From contig JBGUUT010000010.1 of NCBI GenBank assembly GCA_045133795.1, positions 1 through 46,894 of the forward strand: 46,894 nt of DNA, given 5' to 3'. The position numbers and the translations under genes are program-made. Positions 28,078 to 36,876 of this stretch are shown here, one piece after another. The notes below the pieces were generated by a model. The model saw nothing but the letters and a program-made list of their open reading frames with translations. It made no database searches and was not told the origin of the DNA. This DNA is from RGIG8597 sp045133795 (GTDB lineage: Bacteria; Spirochaetota; GWE2-31-10). The stretch's first letter is position 1. Each line of letters opens with the position of its first letter.

Positions 28078-28890
28078 ATGTCTAAGTCAATTTTCAGAAA
28101 AGCTTCATTGGAGAGGTTGTCTTCTCCGGAGCAAATAGATTGTTTGCTTGTTGTAGGTAATGCAAAATCGTGGTTGATAATCTCGGGAGTTTTTCTGATG
28201 ATTGCGGCAAGTGTTTTGTGGGGATTTTTCGGGGAAATGCCGGATTATATCGAAGGTAACGGAATGTTATTGCAAGGCGATGGCTTGTCTTCTATTTACA
28301 GCGGGGGCAACGGTATAATAGAGAAATTGTATATATGGGAATTTGCCGGTATAAAAAAAGATGATGTTGTTGCAATTTTGCGTAATGAGACGGACGGAAC
28401 GACCAGAGAGGTAAAATCAATGTTCTCCGGGCGTGTAATGGAAATTCTTGCATTTCCCGGAGATTATATTTCTGCCGAAGAAATAATTGCCAGCGTAGAA
28501 AGTGAAGATGAAAATTTAACTGCGGTTTTATTTGTTCCCATGTCACAGGGGAAAAAGATAAAAAACAGAATGCAGGTAAATTTAAACTTATCTTTTATAA
28601 ATGCAAAAGAATACGGTTATTTACAAGGGTGGGTAAGGAATACTTCATTTTATCCGGTATCACAACGAAGTGTTGCTAAGATATTGGGAAATGAAGATTT
28701 GGCAAATAAAATTTGCGGAGATTCTGCAATGATGAAAGTAGAGGTAGAATTTTTGCGTGATATTGCAAATGAAGCCGATTATGTTTGGACTTCACGTAAA
28801 AAACAACCGTATGAGTTATCCGGCGGTACGGAATGCAACGGAATGATACTTACCGGAATTTTTAGACCTATAGAACTTTTATTTCCGTAA
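28078..28890 (+). CDS. NHLP/NHLM-type secretion protein, HlyD-like
   Basis: A 270-residue membrane-fusion-type adaptor. The N-terminal motif FRKASLERLSSPEQID and the membrane segment at about 32-52 match secretion proteins of nitrile-hydratase-leader microcin systems. A periplasmic biotinyl-lipoyl-like domain follows, with the segment GRVMEILAFPGDYISAEE. It would couple the inner-membrane exporter to the envelope. No outer-membrane TolC gene is adjacent. It lies directly upstream of both ABC genes. Confidence 0.85.
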   Translation: MSKSIFRKASLERLSSPEQIDCLLVVGNAKSWLIISGVFLMIAASVLWGFFGEMPDYIEGNGMLLQGDGLSSIYSGGNGIIEKLYIWEFAGIKKDDVVAILRNETDGTTREVKSMFSGRVMEILAFPGDYISAEEIIASVESEDENLTAVLFVPMSQGKKIKNRMQVNLNLSFINAKEYGYLQGWVRNTSFYPVSQRSVAKILGNEDLANKICGDSAMMKVEVEFLRDIANEADYVWTSRKKQPYELSGGTECNGMILTGIFRPIELLFP

Positions 28891-28897
28891 TTTAACT

Positions 28898-31057
28898 ATG
28901 ATAAAAACAAACAAAATTCGTAAAGTACCCACAGTATTGCAAATGGAAGCCGTTGAATGTGGGGCGGCTTCATTATCCATGATTTTAGAATATTACGGTG
29001 TCTTTTTACCGTTGGAACGTTTACGATTGGAATGCGGAGTTTCCAGAGACGGGGCAAAGGCTGCTAATATTATAAAAGCTGCTAAAAAATTCGGATTACA
29101 GGCAAAAGGTTTTAAATGTGAACCGAAAGATTTGGCACAATTGTCTTTCCCGGCAATAATTCACTGGAATTTTAATCATTTTTTAGTGTTGGAAGGGCAC
29201 AGAGGAAAATATTTTTATTTAAATGACCCGGCATGCGGTCGTCGAAAAGTCAGCGAGCAAGAATTTGATGAGGCATTTACCGGGATTATCGTAACTTTTG
29301 AGAAAATGCCGGATTTTAAACCTATAGGAAAACCGGTTCGGCTGTTTCAATTACTCAAACCGTTATTAAATCGAAATGCAATATTTTTGCTGCTGTTTGC
29401 CGGGTTGGCTCTGACTTTTCCCGGAATATTATTAGCATTGATGTTTCGAATTTTCTTGGATACTGTAATTACGACAGATAATCAAAGAATGGGGATTTTA
29501 TTGGCAATCGGAGTTTTTGCGGTCGCAGTATTGCGTAATATTTTGCAAAGCGTACAGGCAAATACGATTGCACAATTACAAATAAAGTTAGAAGTAAAGC
29601 TTGGAGCAAATACAATCTGGAAGCTTCTTCATTTATCACAACGCTTTTTTTCACAGCGTTATCCGGGGGAAATTGTGGATAAAGCTGTAATTTGTCGTAA
29701 AGCAGCACAAATAATTTCTAAATTGCTTGCAGAAATAGTGACTCCGATTTTTATGATGGCGTTTAGTTTGATATTGATGATATTTTATAATGTAAATTTG
29801 GCATTAGTTTGTGTGTTACTTGCATTATGTAATATTGTAATTTTGCGTTTTTGTATAAGCAAAGTTGCGATAGAAAATCAGAAAAGCCTTTTAGACGGAG
29901 GAAAACTTGTCGGTGTGGAAATGAATGGTTTGCAGGCGATAGAAACGCTGAAAGCTTGCGGCATGGAAGATGATTTTTTCAGACGTTGGCTCGGTTTTTT
30001 TTCAAAATCTCAGAATGTACGCCAAAAACTTGACATATTTCGCTACACGCTTCTTTTTGTTCCGAATTTTCTGTCTTTTTTAGGTTCTGTAATATTGCTG
30101 ATTTACGGCGGATTTCTTGTAATGAAAGGTAGTATTACTCCCGGAATTCTTATGGCGTTTTTTCTTTTGTCATCAGAATTTTTATCACCGGTAGAGCATT
30201 TGTCAGAGTCTTCAATAGCTTTGCAAGAATTAAAAGCCGATTTATTGCGATTGTCGGATGTCTTGTCTTATTCGGAAAATAATTTGATTGATAGTGCGGA
30301 GTGTGATTTACCGGAAAATAATAATGAGATTGCAGTGGAATTTAAAAATGTCAGTTTCGGATATAACTTGTTGGAGGTTCCGCTTATAGAAAAAATCTCG
30401 TTTCAATTGCGAGATGGCAGCAGTATTGCATTTGTCGGCGGCAGTGGTTCGGGAAAATCAACGATTGCAAAACTTTTAACCGGAACTTTGACACAATGGA
30501 GCGGAAATATCGGCATATATGGAAAAAATCGCCGAGATTATTCTGCGGATGAATTATCAATGTACATTGCTTCGGTAGACCAAGATATTTGTTTGTTTGA
30601 AGCAAGTATTTTGGACAATATAACATTGTGGGATACGACAATTTCGATGAATGACGTAATACAAGCAGCGAAAGATGCATGTATTCACGATATAATTTTG
30701 AATCGACCGGGCGGTTATGATTGTTTAGTGGCAGAAGGAGGTTCTAATTTCAGCGGCGGTGAAATTCAGCGTCTGGAAATTGCCAGAGCGTTAGTCGGAA
30801 ATCCAAAGATTTTGATAATGGATGAGGCGACGAGTGCATTGGATACGGAAACGGAACGCCGTATTTGTGAGAATATCAGGCGACGAGGATGTGCTTGTAT
30901 AATTGTGGCACACAGACTTTCAACCATTAAAAATTGTGAAAAAATTATGGTGATGAAACATGGCAAAGTCGAAGGTTTTGCAAGTCATGAAGAATTATTG
31001 AAAGAATGCGAAAGCTATAAAGAATTATTGCAGGCATTACAAGGTGACGAGGACTGA
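28898..31057 (+). CDS. NHLP-family exporter with C39 peptidase, permease and ATPase
   Basis: A 719-residue bifunctional exporter that cuts the leader and moves the core across the inner membrane. The C39 peptidase domain (residues 10-135) has Cys21 in MEAVECGAAS, His94 in NHFLVLEG and Asp110 in LNDPACG, a complete catalytic triad. A six-segment permease spans about 155-440. The ATPase has VGGSGSGKST near 510, signature FSGGEIQRL, LIMDEATSALD and VAHRLS. All active-site residues are present. It overlaps no gene and is 2 bases from the second ABC gene. The double-glycine precursor at 24980 is the only candidate substrate seen nearby. Confidence 0.93.
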   Translation: MIKTNKIRKVPTVLQMEAVECGAASLSMILEYYGVFLPLERLRLECGVSRDGAKAANIIKAAKKFGLQAKGFKCEPKDLAQLSFPAIIHWNFNHFLVLEGHRGKYFYLNDPACGRRKVSEQEFDEAFTGIIVTFEKMPDFKPIGKPVRLFQLLKPLLNRNAIFLLLFAGLALTFPGILLALMFRIFLDTVITTDNQRMGILLAIGVFAVAVLRNILQSVQANTIAQLQIKLEVKLGANTIWKLLHLSQRFFSQRYPGEIVDKAVICRKAAQIISKLLAEIVTPIFMMAFSLILMIFYNVNLALVCVLLALCNIVILRFCISKVAIENQKSLLDGGKLVGVEMNGLQAIETLKACGMEDDFFRRWLGFFSKSQNVRQKLDIFRYTLLFVPNFLSFLGSVILLIYGGFLVMKGSITPGILMAFFLLSSEFLSPVEHLSESSIALQELKADLLRLSDVLSYSENNLIDSAECDLPENNNEIAVEFKNVSFGYNLLEVPLIEKISFQLRDGSSIAFVGGSGSGKSTIAKLLTGTLTQWSGNIGIYGKNRRDYSADELSMYIASVDQDICLFEASILDNITLWDTTISMNDVIQAAKDACIHDIILNRPGGYDCLVAEGGSNFSGGEIQRLEIARALVGNPKILIMDEATSALDTETERRICENIRRRGCACIIVAHRLSTIKNCEKIMVMKHGKVEGFASHEELLKECESYKELLQALQGDED

Positions 31058-31059
31058 AA

Positions 31060-33225
31060 ATGGCAGAGTCAAACAGAAAGGCGATTAATCGTGAAGAAAT
31101 GATGAATCGAACAATGCAAGAGATTTTAAATCTCAGTGATACAAAGAAGTTATTGAAGCAGGAAAAAATTAATTCAAAAAAACATGAGTGTATCGGTGCG
31201 GTAGTTCAAGTATTAGGACAATATTTTGATATAAAAGTTTCGTTTCCGAATAATTGGGACAAAGACTTCGTAAGTCTGATAAAGAATTCGAAGTTTGTAT
31301 ACAACGATGTATTTTTGCAAAAAGATTGGTATACAAAAGATTGCGGGGTGCTTGTAACTTTTGGGGAAGATGATAATTTTCCGGTAGCACTATTCCCAAG
31401 CGGAAACGGTTATAAAATGTTTGAGCCGCAAACTATGACATGGAAAAAATTAGACAAAGAAAGTGCCGAAAAACTCTCACTTAAAGCGTTTTGTTTTTAC
31501 AGTCGTCTTCCGGACAGAAAGATTGGACTTAAAGATTTGTTACGACTTGTAGTAAAACAAGTAAGAAAGCACGATTTATTTTCGTTGATAATTGCGACGG
31601 TTGTGATTTCGACGATTTCATTATTTTTTCCGATTATTATGAAGGTTATTTTAGATGAAATAATTCCGCAGTCACATCAAACATCTTTATTTACGACCGG
31701 AGTTTTTTTATTGGCATTTTTACCGGCACAGTTTTTATTTCAATTTATGCAAATGTTTATTCGTGTTCGTATGGAAACGAAAACCTACAGTTCTCTTTTA
31801 ACTTCTGTTTGGTATAGAGTTTTATATTGTAAGTCTCGATTTTTTCGAAGGTTTACGGTAGGGGATTTGGCAAACAGAATTAATTGTGTGGGAAAAATTT
31901 ATAAGACGATACAGGAAAATTTTATTGAGATAATTTTTTGCAGTTTGATAATGATTATAAATTTAGTTTTGATGATTTTTTATAATGCAAAAATTGCGTT
32001 GTTGTCTTTATCAATAGTGATGATTTGGGGAATTCTTATGATTCCGCAAGATAAGTTGTTAATGTTGTTACATAAAGATATCGGTGAAATTAACGGAAAA
32101 TTATCCGGGTATCTTCTTCAACTAATAAAAGGGATTTCAAAAATTCAAGTGGCAGCGGCGGAAAATACGGCATTTTTCCAATGGACGACAATCTTTGCTC
32201 CGTTAGCGGGAAAAGAGCGAGATTCTTATTTATTACAATCTAAAATGCAACGCAGTTATTTATTAATGCAATGTGTAGTCATTGCAATGATTTATTTTGT
32301 TGTAATACAAAATGTGAGTTCGTTTTCTGTCGGAAAATTTGCGGCTTTTATGACGGCATTATCTGCCTATTTTGCGGCGACATGGATTTTTTTTGAAGCT
32401 GTAATGAAATGTCTTTTGGAGATGACACAATACAAACGAGTAGAGCCGATTTTTGTGGAGGAACCGGAAACTTCCGGAGGGAAATCTTCACCGGGTGTTT
32501 TGTCCGGAGCTATAGATGTGCAACATGTAACTTTCAGATATTCACAAAAAGATTCCGCAGTTTTAAAAGATATTTCATTGAGTATTAAACCGGGCGAGTT
32601 TGTCGCATTTGTAGGAACTTCCGGTTGCGGGAAGTCGACGTTGATGAGATTGTTGCTCGGATTTGAAACGCCCGAAAGCGGTAATATAAAATTTGACGGT
32701 CAAGATTTGATTACTTTGGACTGTAAGGCCGTTCGTAAACAATTCGGCGTTGTTTTGCAACAGGGGAAAATTTTGTCGGCGGATATTTACGGAAACATTG
32801 CAGCAGCAGTTGCAGATTTATCAATGGAAGAAGCGTGGAATGCTGCAGAAGCTGCGGGGATTGCGGAAGATATAAGGGAAATGCCGATGGGAATGTATAC
32901 GCAAATCAGCGATAACGGAGGAAATCTTTCCGGCGGACAACGCCAACGCCTTTTGATTGCAAGAGCTATTGCACGTAAACCGAAGATTTTATTTTTTGAC
33001 GAGGCAACGAGTGCATTGGATAATAAAACTCAGGCGTTGGTTTCACAAAATATTGAGAGACTTAATGCTACAAGAATTGTGATAGCTCACCGGTTTACAA
33101 CAATTAAAAATGCTGACAAAATTTTTGTGTTTTCCAAAGGCAGTATCGAAGAATGCGGAACTTATGAGGAATTAATGAAAGCTGAGGGGCTGTTTTATCA
33201 ATTAGCAAAAGCACAAACGATATAA
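31060..33225 (+). CDS. NHLP-type export ABC protein without peptidase domain
   Basis: A 721-residue permease-ATPase that pairs with the peptidase-bearing exporter. The first 165 residues form a degenerate N-terminal domain without the C39 cysteine, followed by six membrane segments (about 180-425). The ATPase has VGTSGCGKST near 520, LSGGQRQRL, LFFDEATSALD and IAHRFT. GAGG precedes the ATG. Two-ABC arrangements of this kind are known from NHLM systems. It is the last gene of the operon. Confidence 0.92.
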   Translation: MAESNRKAINREEMMNRTMQEILNLSDTKKLLKQEKINSKKHECIGAVVQVLGQYFDIKVSFPNNWDKDFVSLIKNSKFVYNDVFLQKDWYTKDCGVLVTFGEDDNFPVALFPSGNGYKMFEPQTMTWKKLDKESAEKLSLKAFCFYSRLPDRKIGLKDLLRLVVKQVRKHDLFSLIIATVVISTISLFFPIIMKVILDEIIPQSHQTSLFTTGVFLLAFLPAQFLFQFMQMFIRVRMETKTYSSLLTSVWYRVLYCKSRFFRRFTVGDLANRINCVGKIYKTIQENFIEIIFCSLIMIINLVLMIFYNAKIALLSLSIVMIWGILMIPQDKLLMLLHKDIGEINGKLSGYLLQLIKGISKIQVAAAENTAFFQWTTIFAPLAGKERDSYLLQSKMQRSYLLMQCVVIAMIYFVVIQNVSSFSVGKFAAFMTALSAYFAATWIFFEAVMKCLLEMTQYKRVEPIFVEEPETSGGKSSPGVLSGAIDVQHVTFRYSQKDSAVLKDISLSIKPGEFVAFVGTSGCGKSTLMRLLLGFETPESGNIKFDGQDLITLDCKAVRKQFGVVLQQGKILSADIYGNIAAAVADLSMEEAWNAAEAAGIAEDIREMPMGMYTQISDNGGNLSGGQRQRLLIARAIARKPKILFFDEATSALDNKTQALVSQNIERLNATRIVIAHRFTTIKNADKIFVFSKGSIEECGTYEELMKAEGLFYQLAKAQTI

Positions 33226-33271
33226 AAGCGTATCAATTTTTTGATTGGCGGTTTTCTTTTTTATGAAAAGA

Positions 33272-33288
33272 TTGTACATTGCGTACAA
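33272..33288. promoter_or_regulatory. Short inverted repeat upstream of the PHP gene
   Basis: TTGTAC and GTACAA flank a 5-base spacer, 19 bases before the PHP start. It might be an operator, but a chance repeat is possible. Confidence 0.2.
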
Positions 33289-33306
33289 AAAATAGCGGAG
33301 CAGATT

Positions 33307-33969
33307 ATGAAACTGATAGATTTTCACACACATACTTTTTTTTCGGACGGAGAACTTTCGCCGGCAGAACATATTCGCAGAGCCGAAGTTGCCGGGTATT
33401 ATGCAATCGGACTTACTGACCATGTGGACTATTCAAATTATGAACATGTTTTTGAATCAGTAAAAAAGATGACTGATATGATAGAAAAAAGCGGCTGGAA
33501 TATTATTGCGATTCCGGGCGTGGAATTTACACATGTGCCGGCGGCGTTGATTGGCGATTTGACAAAAAAAGCTCGAGATTTCGGAATAAAGTTGATTATT
33601 GTACACGGTGAAACTATTGCAGAGCCGGTTGAGCCGGGAACAAACAGAGCCGCGATAGAAGCCGGAGTTACGATACTTGCACATCCGGGTTTGATAACGG
33701 AAGAAGAAGCACGGCTTGCGGCACAAAACGGCGTTTATTTGGAAATAACATCGAAAAAAGGACATAGCCTTACAAACGGCCATGTTTATAAAGTCGCAAA
33801 AAAAGTCGGAGCTGAAATGGTGTTGGATTCAGATTCTCATTCTGACAGCGATTTTTTGAGCCCGGAATATGCCAAAGCCGTGCTTGCCGGTTGCGGAATG
33901 GGCGAGGCGGATATTCAAAACGTGCTTAGCAATAATTGCAAATTGTTGGAAAAACTTACCGGGAAATAA
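33307..33969 (+). CDS. PHP-domain phosphoesterase
   Basis: A 220-residue histidinol-phosphatase-like metal-dependent phosphoesterase. Motifs: DFHTHTFFSDGELSP at the start, GLTDHVDY near 40, PGVEFTH near 68, a metal-site His in IIVHGE, AHPGL, and DSDSHSDSD near the end. This is the full set expected for the PHP metal centre. GGAG lies about 7 bases before the ATG at 33307. A longer frame from 33241 adds unrelated sequence and is rejected. The substrate is unknown. It lies 81 bases after the export operon and need not belong to it. Confidence 0.88.
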   Translation: MKLIDFHTHTFFSDGELSPAEHIRRAEVAGYYAIGLTDHVDYSNYEHVFESVKKMTDMIEKSGWNIIAIPGVEFTHVPAALIGDLTKKARDFGIKLIIVHGETIAEPVEPGTNRAAIEAGVTILAHPGLITEEEARLAAQNGVYLEITSKKGHSLTNGHVYKVAKKVGAEMVLDSDSHSDSDFLSPEYAKAVLAGCGMGEADIQNVLSNNCKLLEKLTGK

Positions 33970-34019
33970 TTTGCTGACTTGATTGCTTTAAGGCAAAAGC
34001 AGAAGACGGAACTTATAAA

Positions 34020-34691
34020 TTGACAAGAATGTTGCCGGAAAATATTGTAGAGGACTACAACTGGATTAGTAATAACATTACTTTCATTATTACTGATGTA
34101 AGTATCGATTATGTAACTGTAGAGTTTTTTGATAACCAAAAAGATGTTTCCGGATATAACAAGTTCAAAAAAGCATCCGGACCGTGTGAGATTTATGTCA
34201 ATGATGCTACTGCAACACAAAAACATGATATGTTGGCAAAATTGACTAGGATGACACAAGACGAAAAGGTTTCACAGCAAGCATTGCCTACAGAAAAAGA
34301 AGTAGAAAGCGTAGTGAAAAATCCAAGTATCAGAGAGAATTCTCCGGTTGTAAAGGAAGATGTAGTAGTAGTGGAAGAACCGGCAAAAAAAGAAGTTACA
34401 GAAACTGCTGCGGCAAAACCTGCGACTTCAACAGCAAATCAAGTGATTATGATAAATGCAATGCAAAAGAATCTTTATTATATCCAGATTGGTTCTTTTG
34501 CTAAAAAAGAAAATGCATTTAATATTTGCGTAGAACTCAGACAAAAAGGTTTTCAGTCTGTAGTGTTTGAAGATAAAGACGGTGTTTTCAAGGTTTTGGT
34601 TGAAGGAAACTCTAATATGGATGAAATCTTGGCACAGTTGAGAACACAAGTAACATCCGGCGCTTTTGTTAAAAAAAGAATCGGGAAATAA
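34020..34691 (+). CDS. SPOR-domain protein, probably lacking its 5' end
   Basis: A 223-residue frame. The last 75 residues form a SPOR peptidoglycan-binding domain (YYIQIGSFAKKENAFNI and following). Residues 1-75 are a beta-rich domain and 85-140 a charged Val/Glu linker. Only a TTG start is available, with no ribosome site, and no signal peptide is present though SPOR proteins are normally exported. The frame stays open upstream to a stop at 33975-33977 and encodes plausible sequence there (KAKAEDGTYK). I infer that the original start and signal peptide have been lost, or that a frameshift hides them. Confidence 0.55.
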   Translation: MTRMLPENIVEDYNWISNNITFIITDVSIDYVTVEFFDNQKDVSGYNKFKKASGPCEIYVNDATATQKHDMLAKLTRMTQDEKVSQQALPTEKEVESVVKNPSIRENSPVVKEDVVVVEEPAKKEVTETAAAKPATSTANQVIMINAMQKNLYYIQIGSFAKKENAFNICVELRQKGFQSVVFEDKDGVFKVLVEGNSNMDEILAQLRTQVTSGAFVKKRIGK

Positions 34692-34709
34692 TAAAATCTA
34701 AAGACGCAT

Positions 34710-34737
34710 GAAGGAGGCTGTTTTGCCTCCTTTTTTT
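34710..34737 (+). terminator. Terminator after the SPOR gene
   Basis: AAGGAGGC and GCCTCCTT form an 8-bp stem around a TGTTTT loop and are followed by a run of T. Confidence 0.85.
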
Positions 34738-34798
34738 GCATCCCGGATAGAATATTTACAATGCAGTTTCTTGGGGGTTGCCGATAGAAAGCCAAATC

Positions 34799-34888
34799 TT
34801 ACCATGTGTAAATAGCTCCGAGAGTATATCCGTCACTAAATGAGGAAAAGCGACAAACAAACTCCCAGGGCGTGTTATGTCTAAATAC
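34799..34888 (-). pseudogene. Possible C-terminal remnant of a barrel outer-membrane protein
   Basis: Read on the minus strand, this 30-codon stretch gives a barrel-like end: NTPWEFVCRFSSF, then SDGYTLGAIYTW, then a stop. Alternating aromatic strands and a final Tyr-Thr-Trp are typical of spirochaete outer-membrane proteins. No start or longer frame exists, so it can only be a relic. It could be chance. Confidence 0.4.
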
Positions 34889-34899
34889 TAACAAAATAA

Positions 34900-34926
34900 T
34901 TGACAGTTTTTTTTTTTTTTTACACT
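34900..34926 (+). promoter_or_regulatory. Candidate phase-variable promoter with T15 spacer
   Basis: TTGACA at 34900-34905 is a perfect -35 box and TACACT at 34921-34926 is a fair -10. The 15-base spacer between them is one G plus 14 of a run of 15 T (34907-34921). Gain of about two T would give the optimal 17-base spacing, so slippage could switch the downstream genes on and off. Confidence 0.5.
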
Positions 34927-34959
34927 CTTTTTATTTTAATAGCGTAAGGAGTTTTAGAT

Positions 34960-35103
34960 ATGGGAAAAGACGAAGTATATGATAAGGCAGGAAAAGTAGC
35001 CGGAATAATAGGAACATTAGCTACCATTGCTACATGTGTTATTAAGCTTCTTAAAGGTGATAACTCATCGAATGGGCAAATTGATACAAAGAAAAGAAAG
35101 TAA
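34960..35103 (+). CDS. Small hydrophobic peptide
   Basis: A 47-residue peptide: charged start, one hydrophobic helix (residues 13-31, VAGIIGTLATIATCVIKLL) and a basic tail KKRK. AAGGAG lies 8 bases before the ATG, so it is likely translated. It has no double-glycine leader. It resembles a single-pass membrane peptide, a holin-like or toxin-like peptide or a leaderless bacteriocin; none of these is proven. It follows a promoter with a long T tract and is 24 bases upstream of a second small gene. Confidence 0.6.
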   Translation: MGKDEVYDKAGKVAGIIGTLATIATCVIKLLKGDNSSNGQIDTKKRK

Positions 35104-35127
35104 TCTATTCTTGCTAAGGAGAATATT

Positions 35128-35388
35128 ATGAAATCTGAAAATGTTGTTAATACAGTTGCAAAGATACTTTCTAAAGTAAATTGGCAAATGTCCGGCAAAA
35201 CACTTGCGAAGCTGTTAAATCTGTTTGGTTGTAGAACTCAAGACGGTGATAAATATGCGGGAGAACGCGGAATCTATCATTTATTGAGTACGCTTTATGA
35301 CAAAGCAATTAAAAATGGCGATGAAAGCTTGGCACATAAGATTGCGACAAGTTTTAAAGGGAAAAATGGATTTCCTTGGGATAAGTAA
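35128..35388 (+). CDS. Small soluble protein paired with the hydrophobic peptide
   Basis: An 86-residue basic protein with AAGGAG before the ATG. Residues 20-35 (QMSGKTLAKLLNLFGC) look like a helix, followed by a second part GERGIYHLLSTLYDKA and a C-terminal FKGKNGFPWDK. The pattern of a helical hairpin ending in a G-F/Y-x-W motif recalls small proteins of unknown function in other bacteria, but I cannot name the family. It could be the partner or immunity factor of the hydrophobic peptide. A shared terminator follows. Confidence 0.65.
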   Translation: MKSENVVNTVAKILSKVNWQMSGKTLAKLLNLFGCRTQDGDKYAGERGIYHLLSTLYDKAIKNGDESLAHKIATSFKGKNGFPWDK

Positions 35389-35420
35389 GATTTTGCATTT
35401 ACCAACTTCTACATGTAAAC

Positions 35421-35456
35421 AAAAAAGGCTGTCACAAAGACAGCCTTTAAATTTTT
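35421..35456. terminator. Bidirectional terminator between small-gene cassette and ahcY
   Basis: AAAGGCTGTC (35424-35433) pairs perfectly with GACAGCCTTT (35439-35448) around ACAAA. A and T runs flank both sides, so it can serve both convergent units. Confidence 0.85.
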
Positions 35457-36876
35457 AGTATCTGTAGTGTTCAGATTTGTAAGGACCTTCAACTTTTACG
35501 CCGATATAGTCAGCTTGTTTTTGAGAAAGAGTTGTAAGTTTAGCACCGATTTTTTCAAGGTGTAAACGAGCAACTTCTTCGTCCAAGTGTTTAGGAAGCA
35601 TATAAACTTTTCCTGCTTCCAATTCGTTTTGTTTTTCCCACAATTCAATCTGAGCCAAAGTCTGGTTAGAGAAACTGTTAGACATAACAAAAGAAGGGTG
35701 TCCTGTAGCACAACCAAGATTTACCAAACGACCTTCAGCCAATAAGTAAATACAATGTCCGTCAGGGTACAAGTATTTATCTACAGTACCACCTTCGCCG
35801 CCTTCCTTGATGTTGATTTTTTGGATTCCAGGGAAAGCGTTCAACTGTTCTACCTGGATTTCGTTGTCAAAGTGTCCGATGTTACATACAATAGCTTGAT
35901 CTTTCATTTTAGCCATGTGTTCGCTTGTAATAACGTCACAGTTTCCTGTAGTAGTTACATACAAGTCACCGAGACCTAAAGTATCTTCTACAGTTTTAAC
36001 GTCATAACCTTCCATTGCAGCTTGTAATGCACAAATTGGGTCAATTTCAGTAACGATTACACGACAACCGAAACCTTTCAATGACTGAGCACAACCTTTA
36101 CCAACGTCACCGTATCCACAAACTACAGCAACTTTTCCGGCAAGCATAACGTCAGTTGCACGTTTGATACCGTCACAAAGAGATTCACGACATCCGTAAA
36201 GATTGTCAAATTTAGATTTAGTAACAGAGTCATTTACGTTGATAGCAGGAACTAAAAGTTTTCCGGCAGCTGCTCTTTGGTACAATCTGTGAACACCTGT
36301 AGTAGTTTCTTCACTTACACCTTTCCAATCAGCTACAACTTTGTGCCATTTTTGGTTGTCATTTTTCAATTCTCTGTTTAACAAATCAAGAATAATTTGT
36401 TCTTCTTGGTTAGCACCTTTTCTGTTGATAGTTTCAGGATCGTTTTCAGCTTCGTATCCCATGTGGATTAACAATGTAGCGTCACCACCGTCATCAACGA
36501 TTAACTGTGGACCTAATCCGCCCGGGAATGTCAAAGCTTTTAATGTACAATCCCAGTATTCTTCCAAAGTTTCACCTTTCCAAGCAAAAACTGGAATACC
36601 GGCAGCAGCAATTGCAGCAGCAGCGTGGTTTTGAGTAGAGAAAATGTTACAACTTGCCCAACGAACATTTGCACCTAAAGCGTGTAATGTTTCGATTAAA
36701 ACAGCTGTCTGGATTGTCATATGCAATGAACCGGAAACTCTAACACCTTTCAAAGGTTGTTTAGCTGCATATTTTTCACGGATAGCCATAAGACCCGGCA
36801 TTTCTTTTTCTGCCATTTCGATTTCTTTTCTTCCCCAGTCGGCAAGGGAAATATCAGCGACTTTGTAATCTGCCAT
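35455..36876 (-). CDS. ahcY: S-adenosylhomocysteine hydrolase
   Basis: A cytoplasmic NAD-dependent enzyme that splits S-adenosylhomocysteine into adenosine and homocysteine, clearing the product inhibitor of methyltransferases. 473 residues, normal length. Motifs: GSLHMTIQTAVLIETL near 49, SCNIFSTQNHAAAAI near 75, the Rossmann segment VVCGYGDVGKGCAQSL near 253, VTEIDPICALQAAMEGY, and the C-terminal MLPKHLDEEVARLHL and YKSEHYRY. AAGGAG precedes the ATG. It follows the ArsR-methyltransferase gene by 51 bases on the same strand and is probably its co-transcribed target. Confidence 0.97.
   Translation of the reverse strand: MADYKVADISLADWGRKEIEMAEKEMPGLMAIREKYAAKQPLKGVRVSGSLHMTIQTAVLIETLHALGANVRWASCNIFSTQNHAAAAIAAAGIPVFAWKGETLEEYWDCTLKALTFPGGLGPQLIVDDGGDATLLIHMGYEAENDPETINRKGANQEEQIILDLLNRELKNDNQKWHKVVADWKGVSEETTTGVHRLYQRAAAGKLLVPAINVNDSVTKSKFDNLYGCRESLCDGIKRATDVMLAGKVAVVCGYGDVGKGCAQSLKGFGCRVIVTEIDPICALQAAMEGYDVKTVEDTLGLGDLYVTTTGNCDVITSEHMAKMKDQAIVCNIGHFDNEIQVEQLNAFPGIQKINIKEGGEGGTVDKYLYPDGHCIYLLAEGRLVNLGCATGHPSFVMSNSFSNQTLAQIELWEKQNELEAGKVYMLPKHLDEEVARLHLEKIGAKLTTLSQKQADYIGVKVEGPYKSEHYRY

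Noticed and set aside
34868..34881. GGGCGTGTTATG as an insertion-sequence end
   Set aside because: It resembles an IS terminal repeat start, but no matching inverted copy, target duplication or transposase was found.
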